From the NCBI GenBank assembly GCA_039934475.1, contig JBDTMC010000198.1:1-13050 (forward strand): DNA of 13,050 nt, given 5' to 3'. The notes beneath the pieces were generated by a model. That model had not been told where the DNA came from, made no database searches, and saw only the letters and a list, made by a program, of their open reading frames with translations. The DNA is from JBDTMC01 sp039934475. GTDB taxonomy: Bacteria > Acidobacteriota > Terriglobia > Bryobacterales > Bryobacteraceae. Each line of letters opens with the position of its first letter. Within the stretch, counting starts at the first letter, position 1. Of the stretch, positions 1 to 6,204 are shown in pieces. Position numbers and translations under genes: made by a program.

Positions 1-237
1 CAGGTCGTACTGCTTCGCCAGCACTTTGCGCAGTTCCAAGCCACCGGTGGGATAGAGATGCAATTCTCCGAGGGCGCCCCGCATCGCCTCCACCGCCCGC
101 GGCGACGGGCCCAGCGGATTCTCATTCGACGCCAACTTCACCACCCGGTCGAGACCGTACTCCCGCCTCACCTGCTCGGCATTTCGACCGGCGACATAAG
201 GCCGCAGCGATTCGACATAAGGGGGAACGAGAGGCAT
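1..237 (-). CDS. hisC: Histidinol-phosphate aminotransferase, N-terminal part (runs off left edge)
   Basis: This is the first 79 codons of a fold-type I, PLP-dependent aminotransferase. HisC converts imidazole-acetol phosphate plus glutamate to histidinol phosphate in cytoplasmic histidine synthesis. The translated N-terminus contains LRPYVAGRN, a DRVVKLASNENPLGPSP segment at about residues 38-54, and a LYPTGG motif. The ASNENP block near the N-terminus is characteristic of HisC and close relatives. The PLP lysine and the rest of the fold lie outside the window. The start is ATG at 237-235; the Shine-Dalgarno is weak. The gene is divergent from the AAA+ ATPase across about 150 bp. It could also be a HisC-like paralogue (aromatic or threonine-phosphate aminotransferase), because only the N-terminus is visible. 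No other his genes are seen. Confidence 0.85.
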   Translation of the reverse strand, partial: MPLVPPYVESLRPYVAGRNAEQVRREYGLDRVVKLASNENPLGPSPRAVEAMRGALGELHLYPTGGLELRKVLAKQYDL

Positions 238-256
238 GAAGGAAGACCCTAACCCG

Positions 257-285
257 AGCATAATCGATCATTTCCCGCGATGCAA
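257..285 (-). promoter_or_regulatory. Possible sigma-70-like promoter for hisC
   Basis: On the minus strand, TTGCAT (285-280) and TATGCT (262-257) are separated by 17 bp. They lie 20-48 bp upstream of the hisC start codon. The match to consensus is partial (3/6 and 4/6), so this is only a candidate. Confidence 0.22.
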
Positions 286-389
286 GGCATAGCACAACTT
301 TAAGGAGGTGCTATCAATTTTTCGGGCCCGTCTCAGGCGTTCGGCTGATTGCCCGCGCCAGTCTCCGGGGTCCACAATTAAGCTGTCCC

Positions 390-1739
390 ATGAGCGACGC
401 CATCCAAGCCCTTACTGCCCTCGCCAGGGCGGCGCAGCAATCCATCCCCGACGATTCTCAAGTCGCCACGCCGCCGGTTCCCGAATCGATGGACGATATC
501 GGTTTGCCCCAGTCTTATGTCGAGCAGGCGTTGCTGAAGACCCTCTACTTCCGCGGCGATTCCCTTGGCCGGGATCTGTCCACTTCCATGGGCATTAAAT
601 TCAGCTTGCTGGAGCCGGCCGTGGAATTTCTCAAGCGGCAGCATCTGGTGGAGGTGAAGCGGTCGCTCGGCATTGGCAACATGTCTTCGCACTTCGCCCT
701 CAGTGAAAACGGCCGCGTCCATGCGCGCGAGTATCTGCTGAGCGATTCTTACGTCGGCCCCATCCCTGTGCCCCTGCGCCAATACGTGGCCGTGGTTCGC
801 GCCCAGCGAATGAAGGACGATTGGCTGACGCAGGAAGCGCTGGAAAAGGCGTTCTCTCACATGGTGGTCAGCCGGCATGTGCTGGCTCAACTTGGCCCCG
901 CCGTCAACGCCGGCAAAAGCTTTCTCATCTATGGCCAGCCGGGCAATGGCAAGACTTACCTCGCCGAAGGCTTGTTCCACATCGACACCCAGCCGATCTT
1001 TATCCCCTACGCCATCGAATACCAGGGCAACATCGTCCAGGTGTACGACCCCATCCAGCATCAGAAGATTGAAGATGCCCCCCCGGCAATGATGGCCGTC
1101 TCCGAGGATGCCGCTTACGACGGCCGCTGGTTCCGCGCCAAACGCCCCTTCATCGTCTCCGGCGGCGAACTGAACATGGAGATGCTCGACCTCAGCTACA
1201 ATCCGGCGTCGCACATCTACGACGCTCCGTTTCAACTGAAGGCGAACAACGGCATCTACCTCATCGACGACTTCGGCCGCCAGCGCGTGACACCCACCGA
1301 GGTCCTGAACCGCTGGATCGTGCCCATGGAACGGCGCGTGGACTATCTCAATTTCCGCAGCGGCGGCAAAATGGAAGTCCCCTTCGAGACCTTCGTCGTC
1401 TTCTCCACCAACCTCCGCCCCGATCAACTGGGCGATGAAGCCTTCCTGCGCCGCATTCAATACAAGATGCTGGTTCGCAGTCCGGACGCCGGTGAATTTG
1501 CCACCATCTTCCGCCGTTTCTGCGTCTCGAAGGGCCTTCCCTGCGAGGAGTCGCTGCTGGCGCGCTTCATCGAGCAGCGCTACACCGCCACCACCAAACC
1601 GATGCGCCGCTGCCACCCGCGCGACGTCATCTCCCACGCCATCGATCTGATCCGTTTTGAACGCCTGCCGTTCGTCCTTACGGCTGAAGTCCTCGCCGAA
1701 GCCTTCGAAAGCTGCTTTGTGCAGGACGTGGAACAGTAG
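390..1739 (+). CDS. AAA+ family ATPase with winged-helix-like N-terminal region
   Basis: This 449-residue cytoplasmic protein is a P-loop ATPase. Residues about 38-115 are predicted to form a small helical, winged-helix-like region. The ATPase core then carries Walker A GQPGNGKT at 182-189, Walker B IYLIDDFG at 289-296 with the DD pair at 293-294, a sensor-1-like VVFSTN at 336-341, a candidate arginine finger in FLRRI (354-355), and a sensor-2-like HPRD at 409-412. All catalytic motifs look intact. The substrate or partner is unknown. The start ATG lacks a clear Shine-Dalgarno, although the frame stays open upstream with no better start. The gap to the radical SAM gene is only 35 bp, so the two may be co-transcribed and the ATPase could act as a remodelling or activating partner; that role is inference. 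The family call is firm; the biological role is not recognised. Confidence 0.8.
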   Translation: MSDAIQALTALARAAQQSIPDDSQVATPPVPESMDDIGLPQSYVEQALLKTLYFRGDSLGRDLSTSMGIKFSLLEPAVEFLKRQHLVEVKRSLGIGNMSSHFALSENGRVHAREYLLSDSYVGPIPVPLRQYVAVVRAQRMKDDWLTQEALEKAFSHMVVSRHVLAQLGPAVNAGKSFLIYGQPGNGKTYLAEGLFHIDTQPIFIPYAIEYQGNIVQVYDPIQHQKIEDAPPAMMAVSEDAAYDGRWFRAKRPFIVSGGELNMEMLDLSYNPASHIYDAPFQLKANNGIYLIDDFGRQRVTPTEVLNRWIVPMERRVDYLNFRSGGKMEVPFETFVVFSTNLRPDQLGDEAFLRRIQYKMLVRSPDAGEFATIFRRFCVSKGLPCEESLLARFIEQRYTATTKPMRRCHPRDVISHAIDLIRFERLPFVLTAEVLAEAFESCFVQDVEQ

Positions 1740-1774
1740 AACCCGGCGATAATGGAAGCACTGGGCTTCCACGC

Positions 1775-3133
1775 TTGAACATCGTCCTCATCTCAACGTA
1801 CGACCTGGGCCGGCAGCCCTTCGGTCTCGCCTCGCCCACGGCTTGGCTGGAAGCGCGCGGCCACCGTGTCACACCCATTGACCTCACGCTGAGCCCCCTG
1901 CCCTCGCTAGTGGTCCGTGAAGCCGACCTGGTCGCCTTCTTTCTACCCATGCACACGGCCACGCGCCTCGCCGTGCCCGTGATCGATCGCGTCAAGCGAC
2001 TCAACGGCAACGCCCGCCTGGCGGCCTATGGTCTTTACGCCCCGCTCAACGAAACCTATCTGCAGGAGCTGGGAATCCACCACGTTTTCGGAGGCGAATT
2101 CGAACCCGGCCTGGCTGCGCTTGCGGGCGGCGTCGCGCCGGCGCAGCCAATTGCCCTCGACCGCCTGACGTTCCTCACGCCCTCGCGCGCCGGTCTACCC
2201 GCTCTGTCCCGCTACGCCAAACTCCACATCAACGGAGAATGCCGGACCGCCGGGTACACGGAAGCCTCGCGCGGCTGCAAGCACCTCTGCCGCCACTGTC
2301 CGGTCGTCCCCGTGTACAACGGGACGTTCCGCGTTGTGCAGCAGGAAGTAGTGCTAGAGGATGTCCGCCGCCAGGTTGCCGCCGGAGCCGCACACATCAC
2401 CTTCGGAGACCCCGACTTCTTCAATGGCCCCACGCACGCGATCCGTTTGGTGGAGGCCCTACACGCTGAGTTCCCCGCGCTAACTTACGATGTCACGATC
2501 AAGGTCGAGCATTTATTAAACCACCGCGATCTGTTGCCGGTGCTCGCCCGCACGAACTGCGCGTTTGTCATCACCGCCGTGGAAAGCGTACAGGACGATG
2601 TTCTGCTGAAGCTCGACAAAGGTCACACTGAAGCCGGTTTCATAGAAGCAGTAACCCTGTGCCGCGCCGCCGGCCTGGCTCTGACTCCGACATTCATCCC
2701 CTTCACCCCATGGACGACACGCGAGGGTTACTTGGGGTTACTCAGCGTACTGGCGCGCCTGGATCTCATCGACCACGTCCCACCCATCCAACTCGCCTTA
2801 CGGCTGCTGATCCCCCAAGGCTCTCGCCTCCTGGAATTGGAAGAGATTCAAAGCGTAGTAAGCGGCTACGATCCCGCCGCGCTCTTACACCGCTGGCGAC
2901 ACCCCGACGAGGATATTGATGCGCTTGCCGCCAACGTCCTCCGCTTGGTCAACGAAACCCAGCGCGCCCGCGTGCCCCGCCGCGAGATTTTCGCCAGGCT
3001 GTGGCGCGCCGCGGCGGAAGATGTCGCGCTGCCGGAGAATTTCGACCTTTTGCCGCGCGCGGAGGTGCCGTATCTCGACGAGCCCTGGTATTGTTGAGCG
3101 GAACCCACGGAAGAGCAGTTAGCTCTTGTATAA
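1775..3133 (+). CDS. CUAEP-tail B12-type radical SAM selenoprotein (TGA at 3095-3097 read as Sec)
   Basis: The conventional ORF stops at TGA 3095-3097 after 440 residues ending WYC. In-frame continuation gives U-A-E-P-T-E-E-Q-L-A-L-V and a TAA at 3131-3133, a 452-residue protein with Cys440-Sec441-Ala-Glu-Pro. That matches the known CUAEP/CCAEP-tail radical SAM (seleno)protein family, whose members carry Sec or Cys at this site. The N-terminal ~120 residues (ISTYDLGRQPFGLASP at 6-21) resemble a cobalamin-binding-like domain of class B radical SAM enzymes. The 4Fe-4S motif CKHLCRHC has C168, C172 and C175. A conserved-looking FGDPDFFNG follows at 210-218. The substrate is unknown; the Cys-Sec pair on a flexible tail suggests redox or thiol/selenol chemistry (inference). 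Translation appears to begin at TTG 1775 (MNIVLISTYDLG), which fits the family N-terminus; the Shine-Dalgarno is poor. Expression of full-length protein needs SelA/SelB/SelC/SelD encoded elsewhere. Confidence 0.87.
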
Positions 3134-3137
3134 GTCC
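3098..3137 (+). promoter_or_regulatory. Candidate bacterial SECIS element
   Basis: Immediately 3' of the UGA, a perfect 6-bp stem AAGAGC (3111-3116) / GCTCTT (3122-3127) closes a five-base loop AGTTA (3117-3121). The loop has G in its second position and begins 19 nt after the UGA. Both features fit the usual bacterial SECIS layout (G in the first two loop bases, loop roughly 16-37 nt from UGA). The stem can extend through A3107-C3108 with G3128-T3129 past a GG bulge, and G3100-A3102 could pair with T3135-C3137. There is no T-run after the stem, so a terminator is a poorer explanation. SelB would bind the loop in the mRNA. Confidence 0.68.
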
Positions 3138-3268
3138 TTGCCAATCTGGAGAAGCAGGTGATCGTCAGCAAACTCAATGCCGAACGTCAGCGCACGAACA
3201 CAAAGCAGGGTTGCTGTGAAGGCAGGAACCCGGGGCGGCAGTCACTGGCTTCAGTCCCCTATCAGTAA
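3134..3268 (+). pseudogene. Fragment of a serine recombinase (resolvase family)
   Basis: Starting right after the selenoprotein TAA, the same frame reads VLANLEKQVIVSKLNAERQR followed by TNTKQGCCEGRNPG and stops at TAA 3266-3268. The pattern of a helix with (F/L)EK..(I/L)V.KL..AR.R followed by G.CEGR resembles the segment after the catalytic domain of resolvase/invertase-type serine recombinases. There is no start codon of its own, no catalytic N-terminal domain with the active serine, and no C-terminal DNA-binding part, so it is a remnant. Its position beside a toxin-antitoxin pair suggests a decayed mobile element. The match is from memory of the family pattern over about 35 residues, hence moderate confidence. 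Confidence 0.45.
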
Positions 3269-3306
3269 AAGCTTGAACCGGTTACAGACGGGCTCGATAC
3301 TAATGA

Positions 3307-3447
3307 TCCGTACTTACAGATCCTAATCCACTATTCATGCGTTACTTGGAGCACCGGGCTCGCGGGGGGCAAAACACACCTGGTGAACCCAAGCTCGCTA
3401 AGCAGTTCTTAGAGGAGCTGGGTATTCAAGTCAGCGGTTCATCATGA
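3307..3447 (+). other. Unidentified coding-like scrap in the intergenic stretch
   Basis: A short open frame, bounded by TGA at 3304-3306 and TGA at 3445-3447, reads like protein (MRYLEHRARGGQNTP then GEPKLAKQFLEELGIQ from the ATG at 3337). It has no evident ribosome-binding site and its end overlaps the 3' end of the minus-strand vapC. It may be the tail of a degraded gene or of the same element as the resolvase fragment. No family is recognised. The rest of 3269-3430 shows no gene. Confidence 0.2.
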
Positions 3448-3826
3448 TGGAAAAGCCCTTCGCCTCAGCAAGCTGCTCGTCGGCGGTCACGAGAGTCAGG
3501 CCTAGAACCAAGGCGGTGGCCGCTAGGAAACGGTCGGCGGGATCGCGGTGAGGAACCTGGACGGTGTTGGATGCAAAGGCAATCTCGTGCGTTAGTGGGG
3601 CTTCGCGCAAGGATCCCGTCGCCATTGCCTGGCGCATCCAAGCCTCTGGCCCGCCTTGTAGTGATACTCGACCCTTCTGGCAGAGGGACACGATCTCCCA
3701 AACGGTGATCGGAGAGATCCACAGTTCGTTTTTCCTGTCAGCCAGTGCGCGTCTAACGCGAGGAGAGAGTCGATGCGATTCCAGTTGGCTCCACAGCCAT
3801 ATATGCGTATCCAGGAGCAGCTTCAC
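3431..3826 (-). CDS. vapC: VapC-type PIN-domain ribonuclease toxin
   Basis: This is a complete 131-residue PIN-domain protein, the usual VapC size. Such toxins are Mg2+-dependent RNases that cleave tRNA, rRNA or mRNA when the antitoxin is lost. The acidic active-site residues are visible: D6 in LLLDTHIWLW, E44 in TVWEI, D95/D98 in HRDPADRFLAATA, and D116 in LVTADE. It starts at GTG 3826-3824, overlapping the antitoxin stop by four bases (GTGA), the translational coupling typical of these pairs. The LDTHIWLW start and DPADRFL motif are those of the PIN subgroup commonly paired with Phd/YefM-type antitoxins. It appears intact and is probably functional. The codons look less GC-biased than the flanking core genes, consistent with acquisition. 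Confidence 0.9.
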   Translation of the reverse strand: MKLLLDTHIWLWSQLESHRLSPRVRRALADRKNELWISPITVWEIVSLCQKGRVSLQGGPEAWMRQAMATGSLREAPLTHEIAFASNTVQVPHRDPADRFLAATALVLGLTLVTADEQLAEAKGFSIMMNR

Positions 3827-4065
3827 GTCCGCTCAACATCCCATTCCTCGAGTGGGGTAGCAGGGGAAATAATGTCGCCAATTATCTCTCCAGTACCCGC
3901 CATGGATCCAATCCAACTGGATTTACGCGGTGGCGCAGACGGAGGAACAATTTCAGCGACCGGCACCCCGAACCGTGTTACCAGTATTGGTTTTTTGGTC
4001 TTCCGTACCTGATCCAATACCGCCAGACAAGTTGCCTTAAACTTCGAGATCGCGATTTGCTCCAC
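3823..4065 (-). CDS. Phd/YefM-type antitoxin paired with the VapC toxin
   Basis: The likely product is 80 residues from GTG 4065-4063 (VEQIAISKFKATCLAVLDQV), preceded by GAGG about 8 nt upstream. The frame is open further to 4131, but the extra 22 residues do not resemble the family. The N-terminal half (ISKFKATCLAVLDQVRKTKK, then PILVTRFGVPVAEIVPP) is the Phd/YefM fold that dimerises and binds operator DNA. The remaining ~35 residues, ending EEWDVERT, should wrap the toxin. It neutralises the downstream toxin and, with it, should repress its own promoter. The stop TGA overlaps the vapC GTG start. Residue-level start choice is uncertain. Confidence 0.83.
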   Translation of the reverse strand: MEQIAISKFKATCLAVLDQVRKTKKPILVTRFGVPVAEIVPPSAPPRKSSWIGSMAGTGEIIGDIISPATPLEEWDVERT

Positions 4066-4091
4066 GGTGTAATCCTCAAACAGAAGTTTAC

Positions 4092-4140
4092 CATGGTCAA
4101 AGATCATGGTCCAAACTCGCATCATGGCCAAACATGGCAG
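4092..4140 (-). promoter_or_regulatory. Probable toxin-antitoxin promoter with repeated CATGG operator boxes
   Basis: Upstream of the antitoxin, the plus strand shows CATGGTCAAA (4092-4101), CATGGTCCAAAC (4105-4116), CATGGCCAAAC (4123-4133) and CATGGCAG (4133-4140). On the minus strand TTGGCC (4131-4126) and CATGAT (4108-4103), 17 bp apart, could be -35 and -10 boxes lying within these repeats. Repeats over the promoter fit the autorepression known for Phd/VapBC systems. The promoter match is only 4/6 at each box. Confidence 0.38.
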
Positions 4141-4184
4141 TTCCCATCCCCACCAGCGTAGAATCGGACTGAGAGCCGCACTTC

Positions 4185-5453
4185 ATGCCCCAACACCTCC
4201 TGCTCGTGGCCGCAACCACCGGCTACCAGACCCAAGCCTTCACCGAAGCTGCCCGCCGCCTGAACGTCACCGTCACCCTCGCCACGGATCGCTGTCACGT
4301 GCTCGAAAACCCCTGGGGGGATAACGCTATCCCTGTCCGCTTCGATACTCCCTATCCGACCGCGCTCTCTATCCTCGGCCGCTTTGACGCTATCATCGCC
4401 GTCGGGGATCAGTCGGCGCTGGTCGCTGCCATCGCCGCCCAAAACCTCGGGCTCCCATTCCATCCGGTCTCGGCCGTCGAAGCCTCGAAGAACAAGTACC
4501 TCGCGCGCGAACGCTTCCGCGCCGCTGGACTCCAGGTCCCGGGCTATTACAAAGTCCGCACCACCGCTGACCCCGTCGCGGCCGCCGCCCAAGCGCCCTA
4601 TCCATGTGTCCTCAAGCCACTCGGCCTCTCCGCCAGTCGCGGCGTCATCCGCGCCAACACTCCTGAGGAATTCGCCGCTGCCTTCACCCGCATCCGGCGG
4701 TTGCTCGAAACCCCGGACATCCTACGCTTCAAGGACGAAGCCGCCCACCACATCCAAGTCGAAACCTACATCCCGGGGCGGGAATTCGCAATCGAAGGCT
4801 ATGTGCAGGACGGCAACCTCCGGACCCTCGCCATCTTCGACAAACCCGACCCTCTCGAAGGCCCGTACTTCGAGGAAACCCTCTATATCACACCGTCCCG
4901 CGAACCCCAATCCATCCAGCAGGAACTCATCGAAACCACCCAGCGCGCCCTCACCGCGCTCGGCTTCACCAACGGTCCCGTCCACGCCGAACTCCGCTAC
5001 AACCGCCAAGGCGCGTGGATGCTCGAAGCCGCCGCGCGGCCTATCGGAGGGCTCTGTGCACGCGCCCTTCGCTTCAACGGCGGCATATCTCTGGAAGAAG
5101 TCCTCGTCACCGCGGCGCTCGGCCAGGACCCCGGCTCGCTCAGCCTCGACGGGCCGTCCTCGGGCGTCATGATGATCCCCATCCCCAAACCCGGCGGCCT
5201 ATACCTCGACACCGCGGGAGTCGAAGAGGCCCGGGCCATCTCCGGCATTGAATCTGTCGAGATCACGGCGAAAACGAGCCAACTGCTCCTCCCGCTTCCG
5301 GAAGGCGCTTCGTACCTCGGCTTCCTCTTCGCACGCGCCGCCACACCGGACGCCGTGGAACAAGCCCTCCGCAGCGCTCACGCCAAGCTAAGCTTCACGT
5401 TCGCCGAGGCGCTCCCCACGCTCCCCGGAACATTCCTCCGCCAGGAAGCGTAA
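4185..5453 (+). CDS. ATP-grasp domain enzyme (carboxylate-amine ligase-like)
   Basis: This is a complete 422-residue cytoplasmic protein of the ATP-grasp superfamily, whose members activate a carboxylate as acyl-phosphate and join it to an amine or thiol. Residues about 1-95 form the pre-grasp Rossmann-like part (LLLVAATTGYQTQAF; AIIAVGDQS). SKNKYLARERFRAAGLQVPG at 101-120 starts the nucleotide-binding fold. VLKPLGLSASRGV (142-154, K144) is the ATP-binding lysine loop, VETYIPGREFAIEGYV lies at 192-207, and HAELRY (267-272) plus WMLEAAARPIGG (278-289) supply metal/ATP ligands E269 and E281. About 90 residues at the C-terminus complete the PurK/D-like scaffold. The substrate is unknown. ATG 4185 has a modest GAGAG upstream. 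It is probably co-transcribed with the next gene and lies about 1 kb beyond the selenoprotein, separated only by the accessory patch. Confidence 0.85.
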   Translation: MPQHLLLVAATTGYQTQAFTEAARRLNVTVTLATDRCHVLENPWGDNAIPVRFDTPYPTALSILGRFDAIIAVGDQSALVAAIAAQNLGLPFHPVSAVEASKNKYLARERFRAAGLQVPGYYKVRTTADPVAAAAQAPYPCVLKPLGLSASRGVIRANTPEEFAAAFTRIRRLLETPDILRFKDEAAHHIQVETYIPGREFAIEGYVQDGNLRTLAIFDKPDPLEGPYFEETLYITPSREPQSIQQELIETTQRALTALGFTNGPVHAELRYNRQGAWMLEAAARPIGGLCARALRFNGGISLEEVLVTAALGQDPGSLSLDGPSSGVMMIPIPKPGGLYLDTAGVEEARAISGIESVEITAKTSQLLLPLPEGASYLGFLFARAATPDAVEQALRSAHAKLSFTFAEALPTLPGTFLRQEA

Positions 5454-5475
5454 ATTCAACAGGTAACCGGTCCAA

Positions 5476-5483
5476 AAGGAGGG
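5476..5483 (+). promoter_or_regulatory. Strong Shine-Dalgarno for the exported repeat protein
   Basis: AAGGAGGG lies six bases before ATG 5490 and fixes the start. The region between the ATP-grasp stop and this start is only 36 bp, with no evident terminator. Confidence 0.75.
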
Positions 5484-5489
5484 CCGCTC

Positions 5490-6200
5490 ATGACTCTCTG
5501 CCGCCGCACGTTCTGCGCCACACTCTTCGCCGCCCTCACGCTCAGCGCCCAGACAAAGGGTCTACAAGGCCACTGGTCCGGTGCGATTGAAGTCCCGGAC
5601 CAAGCACTGGCGGTGGAAGTCGATCTCGATCAGACCGCGAAGGGCTGGATTGGCGCCATCTCCATTCCCGCCCAAAATGCCACCGGCATCCCCCTCGATC
5701 AGATCTCCCGCGACGGTGGCAAGGTAAGCTTCCACATCAACGCCGGAGCAAGCGGACCCACCTTCACCGGGACCATCTCGGAAGACGGCAAGACCATCAG
5801 CGGCGACTTCGGCCAAGCCGGGCAAACCATGCCCTTCAAGCTCACACGCAATGGAGAAGCGAAGGTGGAACTGCCCAAGGCTAGCCTGGCCATCGCCAAG
5901 GAGTTCCTCGGAGATTGGGAAGGCACGCTGGAGGCCGGTCCTCAAACTCTCCACCTCATCCTCAAACTATCGAATGGTGCCGACGGAGCCAAAGGCACCC
6001 TCGTCAGCATCGATCAAGGCGGCGTTGAGATTCCTGTCACATCCATCGAAACGGCTCAAACCAAGTTGACGCTGGTGGTGCATGCGGTGGGAGGAGGCTT
6101 CAAAGGCGAGATCAACAAGGAGGGAACGGAACTGGCGGGATTATGGTCACAGGGTGGCGCCGAACTTCCCCTCAAGTTGAAGAAGTCCGGCGCCAAATAG
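5490..6200 (+). CDS. Exported protein with two tandem beta-rich domains, unknown function
   Basis: This 236-residue protein has an N-terminal signal peptide (CRRTFCATLFAALTLSA, likely cut near residue 20; the RR is only weakly TAT-like). The mature part is an internal duplication: residues about 25-120 and 139-232 align as GxWxGxxE..., a central SxDQGG/S-type segment, then FxGxI...G.xxxGxxxQgG..xPxKLxx. Examples are GHWSGAIEVP against GDWEGTLEAG, and SGDFGQAGQTMPFKLTR against AGLWSQGGAELPLKLKK. Similar domains occur as N-terminal extensions of some secreted alpha/beta hydrolases, but no hydrolase domain or catalytic triad is present here. The location is probably periplasmic or extracellular. 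It may share an operon with the ATP-grasp gene. Its stop is four bases from the stop of the convergent neighbour. The function is not recognised. Confidence 0.75.
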   Translation: MTLCRRTFCATLFAALTLSAQTKGLQGHWSGAIEVPDQALAVEVDLDQTAKGWIGAISIPAQNATGIPLDQISRDGGKVSFHINAGASGPTFTGTISEDGKTISGDFGQAGQTMPFKLTRNGEAKVELPKASLAIAKEFLGDWEGTLEAGPQTLHLILKLSNGADGAKGTLVSIDQGGVEIPVTSIETAQTKLTLVVHAVGGGFKGEINKEGTELAGLWSQGGAELPLKLKKSGAK

Positions 6201-6204
6201 CCGG

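Noticed and set aside
378..1772. 464-codon minus-strand ORF covering the AAA+ ATPase gene
   Set aside because: It is the exact antisense of a gene with clear Walker motifs, has no recognisable domain, and is the kind of mirror frame that high-GC codon bias produces.
3111..3127. Hairpin after the radical SAM gene as a Rho-independent terminator
   Set aside because: No T-run follows, the stem has only 6 bp, and its loop and spacing suit a SECIS better.
4066..4131. Longer antitoxin start giving 102 residues
   Set aside because: The GTG at 4065 has a better-placed GAGG and gives the usual Phd-type N-terminus; the extra residues lie over the probable promoter.
4384..5172. 262-codon Ser/Pro/Arg-rich plus-strand ORF inside the ATP-grasp gene
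   Set aside because: It is a shifted frame of a gene with intact ATP-grasp motifs; its composition is typical of a +1 shadow.
6201..6204. Shared bidirectional terminator between the convergent genes
   Set aside because: Only four bases separate the stops and no clear inverted repeat with a T-run was found around them.
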